Positions 10,019-19,153 of a stretch of DNA of 36,534 nucleotides are shown here, piece after piece. Made by a program: the position numbers and the translations under genes. Under the pieces are notes generated by a model that was given only the letters and a program-made list of their open reading frames with translations, was not told where the DNA came from and made no database searches. The stretch covers positions 1 to 36,534 of the forward strand of contig JAGQXC010000199.1 of NCBI GenBank assembly GCA_020436785.1, written 5' to 3'. How positions within the stretch are numbered: the first letter of the stretch is position 1; every line of letters starts with the position of its first letter. The DNA is from Saprospiraceae bacterium (GTDB lineage Bacteria > Bacteroidota > Bacteroidia > Chitinophagales > Saprospiraceae).

Positions 10019-11221
10019 ATGGATCCAAAACAAATGCTTTCAACCCGTGTCCAGCAAATGACTGAATCCGCCACACTACGCATGGCTCAAAAAACCAGAG
10101 AGCTTAAAGCAAAAGGCATCAGCGTCATTAACCTCAGCATCGGAGAACCGGACTTTGACACTCCTGCACATATTAAGGAAGCTGCAAAAAAAGCATTGGA
10201 CGAAGGATGGACCAAGTATTCACCGGTGCCTGGTTACGACGACCTCCGGCAAGCCATTTGTCATAAATTAAGCAGGGATAATGGATTGCATTATGCCCCC
10301 AATCAAATTGTTGTCAGCAATGGCGCCAAACAGTCCATCGCCAACATCGCATTGTCCTTATTGGATCCGGGTGATGAAGTGATCATATTTGCCCCTTACT
10401 GGGTATCGTATAAAGACATTGTGGAGTTCGCAGGTGGCAAGGCCGTTATCTTAAGTGCGGACATTGATCAGGATTTCAAGGTTTCCGCTGAACAACTGGC
10501 GGCAGCCATCACTGACAAGACTAAATTTATTCTCTTCTCCTCACCCTGCAACCCATCGGGATCGGTTTTTTCCAAAGAAGAACTGGAGGCCATTGCCAAG
10601 GTCATTTTGGATCATCCTTCATTGTTGATCGTTTCCGATGAAATTTATGAGTTTATCAATTTTGGTGAAAAGCATCATAGCATTGGTAGTTTACCCGGGA
10701 TGCTGGATCGCACCATCACGGTGAATGGCTTTTCCAAAGGTTTCGCCATGACCGGATGGCGACTTGGTTTCATGGCTGCACCGGCCTGGCTGGCCAGCGC
10801 ATGTAATAAAATCCAGGGCCAGGTGACATCAGGCGCTTCCTCCTTCGCTCAGCGGGCTGCAAAATTCGGACTGGAATCCGACCTGACACCGACCTTTGAA
10901 ATGAATCATGCCTTCCGCCATCGTCGCGATCTGATCATCAAGCTCTTTTCCGAAATCCCGGGGGTCCGCACCAATGAGCCACTGGGGGCATTCTATTTGT
11001 TGCCGGATGTCAGTGCCTATTTTGGCAAGAGTGATGGAGTCAACACCATTGCAAACGCCGATGATTTTGCTGAATACATACTGGAAAAAGCGCATGTGGG
11101 AATAGTCTCAGGAGAAGCTTTCGGTGCTCCGAATTGCATTCGCATCTCTTATGCGGCCTCGGATGAGGAAATCATCGATGCCGCCGACCGCATCAAAAAA
11201 GCACTCTCTGAACTGCATTAA
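10019..11221 (+). CDS. aspC: Pyridoxal-phosphate class I aminotransferase, aspartate aminotransferase type
   Basis: This 400-residue fold-type I aminotransferase interconverts aspartate/2-oxoglutarate and oxaloacetate/glutamate, or closely related substrates. Visible features are NLSIGEPDFDTP near residues 38-49, SNGAKQSI around 100-107, SSPCNPSG (Asn178), VSDEIY (Asp207) and the Schiff-base Lys240 in NGFSKGFAMTGWRLG. This is the subgroup I-gamma architecture seen in thermophilic and Bacteroidota AspB/AspC enzymes. The start follows two candidate -7 boxes. Its TAA shares bases with the TAA of the convergent lipoprotein gene. Substrate preference cannot be settled from sequence; the symbol is by family resemblance. 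Confidence 0.9.
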   Translation: MDPKQMLSTRVQQMTESATLRMAQKTRELKAKGISVINLSIGEPDFDTPAHIKEAAKKALDEGWTKYSPVPGYDDLRQAICHKLSRDNGLHYAPNQIVVSNGAKQSIANIALSLLDPGDEVIIFAPYWVSYKDIVEFAGGKAVILSADIDQDFKVSAEQLAAAITDKTKFILFSSPCNPSGSVFSKEELEAIAKVILDHPSLLIVSDEIYEFINFGEKHHSIGSLPGMLDRTITVNGFSKGFAMTGWRLGFMAAPAWLASACNKIQGQVTSGASSFAQRAAKFGLESDLTPTFEMNHAFRHRRDLIIKLFSEIPGVRTNEPLGAFYLLPDVSAYFGKSDGVNTIANADDFAEYILEKAHVGIVSGEAFGAPNCIRISYAASDEEIIDAADRIKKALSELH

Positions 11222-12588
11222 TCCGGCACCCGGACAAAACGAAAATCCTTCAATTGAATCAACTCAAAATGTTGGTTCTCATAATACTGGATCTTTTCCA
11301 CAGCCGCTTGTTCGGCCGATTTGGACTGACTGACAGGATATACCGGTTTAAAGGCAAATTGCATGTAAACCGGATCTGAATAGGTCTCGGTATCCAGATA
11401 AAATTGGAATTGATTGCCGTATTTTTTTAGCATCCGGCCGGCAAATACAATTTGATCGTAGGCTTCCAATGCATCTTCTGAGACGAAGGTATTGTACTCC
11501 GATTGGAAATACCGTTTTAGGGCTTGATAATCCGTGCTGGTGTTACGGACCAAACCGGTTTCCAGAATGTATATATTACTGGTATTGAAGAGGTCGTAAT
11601 CGGTCTCAGCCAATGACTTCATTTGCGGGAGGATATAGGTAGTCACCTGATAATCAGGTGGAATGATCCCAATCTTGCGCAACATCGCATAAACAAACCG
11701 GCGCTCTGACTCCGCAAAACGAAAATGTGGGATAATAAAAACGTTTGGTATTCCGGCAGTGACGACCGAATCAGGAAATGTATTCTGCAAGTCCATGGTT
11801 TCATCATGGACCACAAATGAGATGTACTTCGATTCGTCTCCGAAAAAATTCTTAAAATACTCTTCCCCTTCCCGGTAGACCAAAAAAATCTGAGCATTAG
11901 GATACCGCGTTGCTATGTCATCCATGATGAACTGACAATGAGTTTGGTAGCCGGGTTTGCTGAGAATGTAGTAAGGATTATCCACGCCATACTGGCTAAA
12001 GCTGGTCCAGGGGGTGATCATGGGCAGTTCGTGATCCTTCGCATAGTTCGCCATCGATTCCACCATATTACGACGATAAGGACCCAGGATCAAATCGGTT
12101 TGTTTAAAATCGGGATCCTCCAGAATCTGGTCCATTTCAGTCTGCGAGTTTTCCGTGTCGAATACCTTGGCATCCAAATAGATCCCTTCCCGTTCAAGCT
12201 TTTTGATTCCTTGTTCAAAACCCACCAAATACTGGACAAACTTTTCCGTGACCGGGGAGATTTTTTCAGATCCCGCAGAAACATCCTGCGATTGCAGCGG
12301 AAGCAGCAGAGACACCTGATACCGGTCTTTGAGTTTGGATTCAGGACGCAAGTCTTCAAAAGTTTCATCCGTGACCGGGGCAGGCAAAGGCAATTCTGCA
12401 AGAATGGCCGTATCGACCTTGCTATTCGAGGGATTAGCCGGTTCCCATTGTCCTGACTTAGGATTATAGACCCTGCCCGGAGTATGTGCCGGAGTTCCGG
12501 TTGTTTCGGGTTTGTGGGCCGTTGCTTTTTTGGTAAAGGAACAATTGGACATAATGACCAGTAGCAATCCCCAGACCAGAAAAGTCAT
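11218..12588 (-). CDS. Lipoprotein with periplasmic-binding-protein type 1-like domain
   Basis: This protein of about 456 residues begins MTFLVWGLLLVIMSNCS, a lipoprotein-like signal with Cys16 as probable lipidation site. A Pro/Thr-rich linker follows. A domain resembling Leu/Ile/Val-binding (type 1) periplasmic proteins starts with YQVSLLLPL and includes DLILGPYRRNMVESMANYAKD and PMITPWTSFSQYG. Proteins of this kind occur in Bacteroidota, often annotated as ABC substrate-binding or LysM-associated; no LysM or transporter gene is seen here. The start at 12588 is preferred because it lies 7 bases after the guaA stop and gives a proper signal; the longer frame from 12639 would overlap guaA. 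It is last in the run nusB-guaA-lipoprotein. Role unknown; a cell-wall or nutrient-sensing function is only a guess. Its stop overlaps the aspC stop on the other strand. Confidence 0.8.
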   Translation of the reverse strand: MTFLVWGLLLVIMSNCSFTKKATAHKPETTGTPAHTPGRVYNPKSGQWEPANPSNSKVDTAILAELPLPAPVTDETFEDLRPESKLKDRYQVSLLLPLQSQDVSAGSEKISPVTEKFVQYLVGFEQGIKKLEREGIYLDAKVFDTENSQTEMDQILEDPDFKQTDLILGPYRRNMVESMANYAKDHELPMITPWTSFSQYGVDNPYYILSKPGYQTHCQFIMDDIATRYPNAQIFLVYREGEEYFKNFFGDESKYISFVVHDETMDLQNTFPDSVVTAGIPNVFIIPHFRFAESERRFVYAMLRKIGIIPPDYQVTTYILPQMKSLAETDYDLFNTSNIYILETGLVRNTSTDYQALKRYFQSEYNTFVSEDALEAYDQIVFAGRMLKKYGNQFQFYLDTETYSDPVYMQFAFKPVYPVSQSKSAEQAAVEKIQYYENQHFELIQLKDFRFVRVPD

Positions 12589-12595
12589 CCATGCG

Positions 12596-14128
12596 TTATT
12601 CCCATTCAATGGTTGCCGGCGGCTTGGTACTGATATCATAGACCACTCGATTTATCCCTTTGACCTGATTGATGATTTCGTTACTGATTTTAGCGAGTAA
12701 GTCATGGGGCAATTTACTCCATTCAGCGGTCATTCCATCCACCGAATTCACTGCCCTCAATGCCACCACATATTCATAAGTTCGTTCATCGCCCATTACT
12801 CCTACCGACTGGACATTTAAGAGGATGACCGCCGCTTGCCAGACTTGATCGTACCACCCGCTTTCCCTGAGGTTGTTAATAAAAATGGCATCCGCTTCCT
12901 GCAACAATCGAATCTTCTCTTCCGTAATTGCTCCAAGAATACGAATACTGAGTCCAGGTCCTGGGAATGGATGCCTGCTGATGATTACCGGTGGAACACC
13001 GAGCGCCAGTCCTACTTGCCGCACTTCATCCTTAAAGAGAAAACGAAGCGGCTCCAGTAATTTAAGATTCAGGGTATCGGGCAAACCGCCTACATTATGA
13101 TGCGATTTAATGGTCGCACTAGGTCCGTGTACCGAAAGGCTTTCGATGACGTCCGGGTAAATGGTACCCTGTGCCAGCCAACGAATATCCGTCAACTTAT
13201 GCGCTTCTTCATCGAAAACATCGATAAACATTTTCCCGATGGTTTTGCGTTTGGTTTCCGGATCGGATATTCCGTCCAGAGCATCCCAAAACCGGTGTTT
13301 GGCATCAACACCAATAACATGGAGACCATGTTCTTTATAGGCGGCCAGCACTTGTTCAAATTCATTCTTACGAAGCAATCCATTGTCTACAAAGATGCAA
13401 GTCAATTGATCTCCGATGGCCTGCTGTATCAGGTAAGCACACACGGTGGAATCCACCCCGCCTGAAATCGCCATGATCACTTGCTGATCCCCTACCTCCT
13501 CTTTGATTTGCCGCACGCTCTCCTGGATAAATGAATCGGGAGTCCAATCGGCGCGGCACCCGGCTATCTGGTAGAGGAAATTGCTGAGGATTTTCCTGCC
13601 CTGGAGGGTATGTGTCACTTCGGGATGAAATTGCAATCCGTAGATGGGTTGTCCGTGACGTTTACCGCGGAAGGCGGCTACCGGGATCCCTTCGGTACTC
13701 GCCAGCAATTCAAATCCATCCGGGATTTTGAGGATGGTATCGGCGTGGGACATCCAGACCTGACTGTTCTTGTCCAGGCCGGTAAAAATGGCATCGTCCA
13801 GATTGATGTTTAGTTCAGCTTTCCCATACTCACGCTTTTGGGAACGTTCGACCTCTCCCCCCAATTCCTGGGCTACGTACTGGGCGCCATAACAAACCGC
13901 AAGGACCGGAGTATGTCCGAGGACATGGTCCATGTTTACATGCAAAGCTTCCTGATCCTTGACCGAATACGGGCTTCCCGATAAAATGATCGCTTTCCAT
14001 TCTTCAGGATGGGAAATGGTAAAATTGTATGGTTGGATTTCGCAATACACGTTGGCTTCGCGTACACGACGGGCAATAAGTTGGGTGTATTGAGACCCAA
14101 AATCCAAGATTAAAACCTTCTGATCCAT
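12596..14128 (-). CDS. guaA: GMP synthase (glutamine-hydrolysing)
   Basis: This 510-residue two-domain enzyme converts XMP to GMP using ATP and glutamine, the last step of guanine nucleotide synthesis. The N-terminal class I amidotransferase begins [19 protein letters not shown], with nucleophile Cys79 in AVCYGAQ and the His168/Glu170 pair in LQFHPE. The ATP-pyrophosphatase loop SGGVDS lies at 222-227. The C-terminal dimerisation segment ends with the family-typical PPATIEWE. Length is normal and all key residues are present. It lies 8 bases after nusB and 7 bases before the lipoprotein start, so the three are probably cotranscribed. Confidence 0.97.
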   Translation of the reverse strand: MDQKVLILDFGSQYTQLIARRVREANVYCEIQPYNFTISHPEEWKAIILSGSPYSVKDQEALHVNMDHVLGHTPVLAVCYGAQYVAQELGGEVERSQKREYGKAELNINLDDAIFTGLDKNSQVWMSHADTILKIPDGFELLASTEGIPVAAFRGKRHGQPIYGLQFHPEVTHTLQGRKILSNFLYQIAGCRADWTPDSFIQESVRQIKEEVGDQQVIMAISGGVDSTVCAYLIQQAIGDQLTCIFVDNGLLRKNEFEQVLAAYKEHGLHVIGVDAKHRFWDALDGISDPETKRKTIGKMFIDVFDEEAHKLTDIRWLAQGTIYPDVIESLSVHGPSATIKSHHNVGGLPDTLNLKLLEPLRFLFKDEVRQVGLALGVPPVIISRHPFPGPGLSIRILGAITEEKIRLLQEADAIFINNLRESGWYDQVWQAAVILLNVQSVGVMGDERTYEYVVALRAVNSVDGMTAEWSKLPHDLLAKISNEIINQVKGINRVVYDISTKPPATIEWE

Positions 14129-14136
14129 AGGAGTGA

Positions 14137-15069
14137 TTAATCGACGAGCCCGCGGCCCTCTTTCTTTATTAGTCCATCATCCTGCAACTGTTTCATTACT
14201 TTATCCAGGATGCCATTAATAAAATCTTTGCTTTTGGCCGTACTATACTGTTTGGAGACCTCTACGTATTCATTCAACGTCACTTTGGTGGGAATGCTTT
14301 TAAAATAAAGGAACTCGGCGATGGCCATTTTTATCAGGATGGTATCAATCAATGCCAGACGCTCTACATCCCAGTTTTTAAGCGTTGGTTCGAAAATTTC
14401 CTGGATCTTGGCATCATCCTGGGCGGTACGGTTCAGCAGTTGGATACCAAATTGGTACGTTTCACTTTGAACCTGGTACTCATCCAGAAAATTGGCCTCG
14501 GCCGGCAACGCCTTCAAAGATTTTTTGACCGCTCCAACCACCAGGGACTTATCATCTTCCCAGGTGGCGTACAAATCCTCCACCATCTCATTGAACACTT
14601 CATTACGACGAATGAAGCGGTACAACTCATGGAGAATGTCCACGTGATCATCATCCGTGGCATTTTCATTCTGGATGTAAGCCCGGTAAGGCTCTTCTGC
14701 CGAGAAATCTTTGTACATTTTTCGGATTAGATCCTGGTCTATTCTGGCCTCGAAATGCATTTCCTTAAATTTCTTTTGCAGGACCGGATGCTTTACCAGA
14801 CTCTGAATCAGGGCATTGGTGTAAAACTTATCGGTAAATTTAAGGTCTTCTTCGGAAGGCAGATATTTAGCGTGCCTTTTTTGGGCATCAACTTTAGCGA
14901 AGCGGCAGATTTGCAACAATGCGTATAGGTTGAACAAATAAAGCACAAAAGAATTTTCGGTGCTTTTCTCATAGGCGCGCAAGGCCTGTGCAATGGTTAG
15001 TTCTTCATCCCTATTCAGCGCATACAGCGCCTGCATCACTTTAACTCGGATATTTCTTCTACTTAACAT
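14137..15069 (-). CDS. nusB: Transcription antitermination factor NusB, long Bacteroidota form
   Basis: This 310-residue protein starts [18 protein letters not shown], the RNA-binding N-terminal helix of NusB. It ends with the NusB core around residues 200-300, containing [20 protein letters not shown] and [26 protein letters not shown]. NusB binds boxA RNA with NusE/S10 and supports antitermination of rRNA transcription. It is about twice the length of the E. coli protein because a helical insert separates the N-terminal helix from the core; this long form is familiar in Bacteroidota. The gene heads the nusB-guaA-lipoprotein run, with about 100 bases upstream before the end of the DoxX-like gene. 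Confidence 0.95.
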   Translation of the reverse strand: MLSRRNIRVKVMQALYALNRDEELTIAQALRAYEKSTENSFVLYLFNLYALLQICRFAKVDAQKRHAKYLPSEEDLKFTDKFYTNALIQSLVKHPVLQKKFKEMHFEARIDQDLIRKMYKDFSAEEPYRAYIQNENATDDDHVDILHELYRFIRRNEVFNEMVEDLYATWEDDKSLVVGAVKKSLKALPAEANFLDEYQVQSETYQFGIQLLNRTAQDDAKIQEIFEPTLKNWDVERLALIDTILIKMAIAEFLYFKSIPTKVTLNEYVEVSKQYSTAKSKDFINGILDKVMKQLQDDGLIKKEGRGLVD

Positions 15070-15169
15070 GAAACGCTTTAGTCATGTCCTGGATAAAACG
15101 CAAAGTAAGGCAATTTTTGTGTGATAACCGGAAGGCTATCTCGATCATTTCCCAAAAATTATTAATACC

Positions 15170-16645
15170 TCACTGTTGCATCCAATTTTTTTCCACTTCT
15201 GCAAATCCCGGAATATGGTTAATGTGCCACTTCTTAAGAATAACACCTTCTTTCATCAACACCAAACCCGGATTGGATCGTATTATGGTTTTTAACAATA
15301 TATCATCGGCTTCGTAGAATGGAATACGGACCCCCACCGCCTGCCGGAAAGCATCTCTTTTTTCCAGGCTGGCACCACCGGCAACAACATAAATGGACTT
15401 ACCGGCAGCCTGGGCAGCCTCGATAAAGGGCTTCAACCGGGCATAGTTTGTTAATAATGTACGGTCCCATTCATAGCTTACTTCCGTCACTTCCTTCGGA
15501 GTTACCCGGTAAGAAGTAACTAATCGGATGCTATCTCCTTCCAGTACCGTATCCACCTGCATGACAGTATCCTGAACCGTCACCTGATGGGTATGTTCTT
15601 CCGCAGCAAGCTTGTAAGAAACGATCATAAAACTGTAGTCCGGATTGGCCAGTACCTCTTCGGTTATCTCATCTCCATTTTCATCGTAAAGGGCAAAATC
15701 GGAAATTTTAGTTGGTTTGATTGCCGGCTCACTGAGAATCTGCTCAGCACTCCAATCGCTCTTCGGGTAGTTGGCCAAATTGGCCATGTATTGTTCATAA
15801 GGCAATTCGACGACCTTGGCGCTGGATTTATTGGTTAGCCGGTAGCCGGTGATCTGGCGGCTGCTCATGGCTTCGATCTCCGCATTCCGTTGCTGATAGA
15901 CATTAACCCCTTCCTTGAAAGGGCGAAAATCGGAAGATGGTAAATTCCAAAGGTAATTGTTCATTGAAAAAAGGGTCAATCCTACTGCTGACACCACCGT
16001 GATGATGTGACGGATCGGGCCGGTCAGCAATTGATGGAAGTTCTTATGCTGGAAAAGGAAGATCAGAGCGGGTACGGTCAATACTACGTCTTTAAAGAAT
16101 GAAGTTCTCGGATCAAGAACCAGAAAATCGCCAAAACAACCGCAATCGGTAACTCTCATTTGTTCTTTTACCCAGGGGCCCCAGGCACTGAATTCAAAAA
16201 AAGTGTTATTGCTTGGCACATAGCCGGTTAGAAATGTAAAACCCGTCAGAGCCAGGAAGAAAATTACAATGAGGAAAAACAACCAACTGGTTAACCTTGG
16301 CTTCCACCCGATGATCAATGCAAATCCCAGGACGATTTCCAAAACGATCATGAAGACACTGAATCCGATGCTATGTTCGGCAAACCAGGGGAACGATTTA
16401 GCCAGAAAACTGAACCAGGTTGGCTCAAGGGCTGCCTGAAATTCGGCAAAATACTCCTCCATTTTAAAGGCCGTCCCCATCGGGTCAATGGCTTTCACCC
16501 ATCCGGAAATAATAAAAAGGACACCGGCCCAGTTCTGTAAGAAACTCACCCAGGTCCTCTTTTGTTTTTTCAGCACAAAGACCAACAATAAGGTCAACGC
16601 CAAAGCAATGACGGTGATGAGTAAAACCAATTTTGTAAGCGTCAT
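15170..16645 (-). CDS. DoxX-like membrane protein with DCGCFGD motif and thioredoxin-like tail
   Basis: This 491-residue protein has an N-terminal transmembrane helix, then a DoxX/MauE-like helical bundle of about four to five more helices (roughly residues 25-235). A soluble C-terminal region whose last 100 residues (from the LKPFIEAAQAAGKSIYVV segment) resemble a thioredoxin-like fold follows. The bundle contains TDCGCFGD, the Cys pair seen in MauE-type members of this superfamily, suggesting a redox or disulfide role. A similar protein is common in Bacteroidota next to a DUF1599 gene. The start at 16645 is chosen because it overlaps the upstream TGA as ATGA and places the hydrophobic helix at the N-terminus; an ATG 30 bases further upstream lies inside the neighbour. 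The substrate is unknown. Confidence 0.85.
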   Translation of the reverse strand: MTLTKLVLLITVIALALTLLLVFVLKKQKRTWVSFLQNWAGVLFIISGWVKAIDPMGTAFKMEEYFAEFQAALEPTWFSFLAKSFPWFAEHSIGFSVFMIVLEIVLGFALIIGWKPRLTSWLFFLIVIFFLALTGFTFLTGYVPSNNTFFEFSAWGPWVKEQMRVTDCGCFGDFLVLDPRTSFFKDVVLTVPALIFLFQHKNFHQLLTGPIRHIITVVSAVGLTLFSMNNYLWNLPSSDFRPFKEGVNVYQQRNAEIEAMSSRQITGYRLTNKSSAKVVELPYEQYMANLANYPKSDWSAEQILSEPAIKPTKISDFALYDENGDEITEEVLANPDYSFMIVSYKLAAEEHTHQVTVQDTVMQVDTVLEGDSIRLVTSYRVTPKEVTEVSYEWDRTLLTNYARLKPFIEAAQAAGKSIYVVAGGASLEKRDAFRQAVGVRIPFYEADDILLKTIIRSNPGLVLMKEGVILKKWHINHIPGFAEVEKNWMQQ

Positions 16646-17190
16646 GATTGTTGTTCTTTTAGTTTGATCAGACAAAAAACCCCGTAATTGATGATGTCCT
16701 GATAGTTGGCATCAAGACCTTCACTGATCAGGGTTTTGCCTGCATTGTCTTCAATTTCTTTGATCCGCAAAAGTTTCATCAATATAAGATCGGTCATGGA
16801 GGATATCCTCATATCACGCCATGCCTCTCCGTAGTCGTGGTTTTTGCGTTCCAGCAAAGCTTTGATAATGACCGATTCTTCGCCATACCAGTCCATGGCT
16901 TGTTGTGGATCAATCTTATAGTCCGGATCACGGGGAGGATGTTTCAATTGGATCAACGCCATGATCGCATAGTTGATGATCCCGATGAATTCTACATCCA
17001 TGCCTTCGTCCACCTTTTGTTTCTGGCTGGACTGAAGGGTTCGAATTCGTTTCGCTTTGATGAAAATTTGATCGGTTAGTGATGCCGGGCGCAATATCCG
17101 CCATGCCGTCCCGTAGTCGCGGGTCTTTTTTTCAAAGATGTCGAAACATTCGGCAACAATCTTGTCAAAAGCGGCAAGCGTTTGGTTCAC
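16642..17190 (-). CDS. DUF1599 (nucleotide-modification-associated domain 1-like) protein with internal duplication
   Basis: This 182-residue protein consists of two similar halves. The first has KKTRDYGTAWRILRPASLTD (22-41), then KRIRTLQ, EGMDVEFIGIINYAIMALIQL. The second has RKNHDYGEAWRDMRISSMTD, then LRIKEIE and EGLDANYQDIINYGVFCLIKL. The DYG.AWR and IINY motifs define DUF1599, which comparative genomics has linked to nucleotide metabolism or modification; biochemical function is not established. It is translationally coupled by ATGA to the DoxX-like gene and preceded by a short leader with a TATATTTG box. No signal peptide is present, so it is cytoplasmic. Confidence 0.88.
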   Translation of the reverse strand: MNQTLAAFDKIVAECFDIFEKKTRDYGTAWRILRPASLTDQIFIKAKRIRTLQSSQKQKVDEGMDVEFIGIINYAIMALIQLKHPPRDPDYKIDPQQAMDWYGEESVIIKALLERKNHDYGEAWRDMRISSMTDLILMKLLRIKEIEDNAGKTLISEGLDANYQDIINYGVFCLIKLKEQQS

Positions 17191-17199
17191 TTTATATTT

Positions 17200-17232
17200 T
17201 TTGCAAATATAAGGGATTGAGGCTTAGATTTG
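17200..17232 (+). promoter_or_regulatory. Bacteroidota-type promoter TTTG-N21-TAGATTTG for the flavoenzyme gene
   Basis: TTTG at 17200-17203 and an exact TAnnTTTG box at 17225-17232 are separated by 21 bases, near the -33/-7 arrangement described for Bacteroidota sigma-ABfr. Transcription would begin near 17238, about 40 bases before the start codon at 17280. Confidence 0.6.
17204..17211 (-). promoter_or_regulatory. Candidate -7 box TATATTTG for the DUF1599-DoxX pair
   Basis: The complement of CAAATATA gives an exact TAnnTTTG match 13 bases before the ATG at 17190, predicting a very short leader. No -33 partner is visible. It shares the palindrome TTTGCAAA with the promoter of the divergent gene. 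Confidence 0.45.
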
Positions 17233-17279
17233 AGTGAATTGGGATTCCTGTTTTTCAGAATTCAAAAACCTGGATAGCC

Positions 17280-18452
17280 ATGGAAACGTATGATTTGATT
17301 GTTGTCGGCGTGGGTTCGATGGGTTCAGCCACTTGTTACGCCCTGGCCGGAAGGGGCCTGAAGGTCCTGGGTATCGAGCGCCATCGACTGGGACATGAAT
17401 TTGGCTCCCATTTGGGACAATCGCGCTTGATACGGAAAGCGTATTTTGAACATGCGGATTATGTACCACTATTGCAAAGGGCTTATGAGCTATGGGATGA
17501 GGTGGAAGCTCAAACCGGTTGTCAACTATTTTACCGGACTGGCCTGTTGTACCATGGCCGACCTGATCATGATCTCATCTCCGGAAGTTTATATTCTGCA
17601 GCAACGTATCGGATAGAAATGCAGGAAATAAACCCTGCGGAAGTGCACAAGGCCTATCCCCAATTCACGTTACCACCGGATTATGTTTCATACCTGGAAC
17701 CCGATGCCGGTTTTCTGCGACCGGAACTCGCTATTCAAATGATGGGAGCTTTTGCCCAATCGCATGGTGTCGATTTGCATTTTGATGAGTGGATGACGGA
17801 TTATGTGCGATCCGGTCAGGGCTGGGCGGTACATACCAACCGCGCCGTTTATTCCTGTGAAAAGTTGATCATCACCTCCGGTGCCTGGACCAGCCGGCTT
17901 TTACCACAATTAACCCTCCATCTGCGGGTTACCCGCCAGATACTCGGATGGCTGCATAAAAAATCCGGACCGGGTGTCTCCTTACAACAATTTCCTTGCT
18001 GGATTCTGGCCGATGATACGCTGGGAGGTGCATTTTATGGATTCCCGGAATTACCTCCGGATCCCTTTGGAATGCCTTCCGGATTAAAAATCGCCCATCA
18101 TCATCCCGGTATGGAAATCCTACCGGAAGACAAGGATCAATCCATCCAAGCCCATGAGCTGGAAGCGTTGGAATATGGTTTGCGCGTTTACCTGGGAGAA
18201 GTCAAAGGTTCCTGGTCCTCCTTCCAGCACTGCATGTACACCATGTCCCCGGATGAACATTTTGTTCTTGACCAACTTCCCGGGCATCCGGGTGTTTGGA
18301 TCGCTGCCGGCTTCAGCGGACATGGCTTCAAGTTCGCTCCGGTCATCGGGGAAATCATGGCCGATTTGGCGACGTCAGCATCATCGGCATTACCAATTTC
18401 CTTCTTGTCTCTGAAGCGCTTTCAGAAACCGGAGAACCCATTTCACCGGTGA
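17280..18452 (+). CDS. solA: FAD-dependent amine oxidase of the SolA / monomeric sarcosine oxidase family
   Basis: This 390-residue flavoprotein probably oxidises the N-methyl group of an N-methylated amino acid, releasing formaldehyde and hydrogen peroxide. The Rossmann motif VVGVGSMGSA (about 9-18) binds FAD. Cys318 in HCMYTMSPDEHFVLD matches the Cys that forms the covalent 8-alpha-S-cysteinyl flavin bond in sarcosine oxidase, and Lys270 in GLKIAHHH matches the oxygen-activating Lys. In the family-typical GSHHG..R segment this protein reads GSHLGQSR, so one of the two His near the flavin is Leu. It has a good promoter and is followed 17 bases later by the YigZ-like gene. The substrate (sarcosine, N-methyltryptophan or other) is undetermined and the symbol is by similarity. 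Confidence 0.82.
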   Translation: METYDLIVVGVGSMGSATCYALAGRGLKVLGIERHRLGHEFGSHLGQSRLIRKAYFEHADYVPLLQRAYELWDEVEAQTGCQLFYRTGLLYHGRPDHDLISGSLYSAATYRIEMQEINPAEVHKAYPQFTLPPDYVSYLEPDAGFLRPELAIQMMGAFAQSHGVDLHFDEWMTDYVRSGQGWAVHTNRAVYSCEKLIITSGAWTSRLLPQLTLHLRVTRQILGWLHKKSGPGVSLQQFPCWILADDTLGGAFYGFPELPPDPFGMPSGLKIAHHHPGMEILPEDKDQSIQAHELEALEYGLRVYLGEVKGSWSSFQHCMYTMSPDEHFVLDQLPGHPGVWIAAGFSGHGFKFAPVIGEIMADLATSASSALPISFLSLKRFQKPENPFHR

Positions 18453-18469
18453 AAAGCTAACTTTGTGCA

Positions 18470-19129
18470 ATGCATATTGGGTCCTTTCAAACGATTGAAT
18501 CCGGCTCCACCGGGCTTTACAAAGAAAAAGGGAGCAAATTTCTGGCCTATGCCTACCCCATTGATGATGAATCCGCGGTTAAAATCCACCTGGAGAAGCT
18601 GAAAAAGGAACACCCAAAAGCCAGGCACCATTGCTTTGCATTCCGGTTACTTCCTGATGGCCGTTTATATCGCGCGAACGATGACGGAGAGCCTTCAGGT
18701 ACTGCCGGAAAGCCCATTCTGGGCCAATTGCTGTCGTACAATTTAACCGATGTCCTGGTGGTGGTGGTCCGCTATTTTGGAGGCACCAAATTGGGGGCGT
18801 CGGGTTTAATTCAGGCCTATAAAGCAGCCGCCCGCGATGCGCTGGAGCAAGCCAGTATTTGTACCCGGATTGTGACTCAAAAATTTCAGATCGCATTCCC
18901 GTTTGCTGTGGCTGGAGAGGTCATGCAGGCGCTCAGCCGGAACCAGGTCACTATCCTGAATGAAAATTATACCAGCGAGGGCCAAATTGCTTTTTCAATT
19001 CCTGTTACGGAATCAGGAACCATTTTACATCATCTAAAAAGCCAGCTTGCCGGGTTTGACGGAGAAGATGCGGCCATGGATGATGTGTTGGTGGAGAAGA
19101 AAATAAAGATTTATCCTCCGGGAAACTAA
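18470..19129 (+). CDS. yigZ: YigZ / IMPACT family protein
   Basis: This 219-residue protein has the UPF0029/IMPACT N-terminal domain: ARHHCFAFR (51-59), NDDGEPSGTAGKPIL (70-84) and VVRYFGGTKLG (99-109). A smaller C-terminal domain (about 140-205) of the DUF1949/EF-G-like type follows. Eukaryotic IMPACT regulates the kinase GCN2; the bacterial protein is thought to bind nucleic acid or ribosomes, but its function is not settled. Length is normal for the family. It is 17 bases after the flavoenzyme gene and probably cotranscribed, and it faces the PKD adhesin gene across 24 bases with no obvious terminator. Confidence 0.92.
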   Translation: MHIGSFQTIESGSTGLYKEKGSKFLAYAYPIDDESAVKIHLEKLKKEHPKARHHCFAFRLLPDGRLYRANDDGEPSGTAGKPILGQLLSYNLTDVLVVVVRYFGGTKLGASGLIQAYKAAARDALEQASICTRIVTQKFQIAFPFAVAGEVMQALSRNQVTILNENYTSEGQIAFSIPVTESGTILHHLKSQLAGFDGEDAAMDDVLVEKKIKIYPPGN

Positions 19130-19153
19130 TTATCCCGGGTGGTTTACGCCGGC

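Noticed and set aside
11938..12456. A 172-codon plus-strand open frame
   Set aside because: It is antisense to the lipoprotein gene, rich in Phe/Arg/Ile runs typical of shadow frames, and without a recognisable start context.
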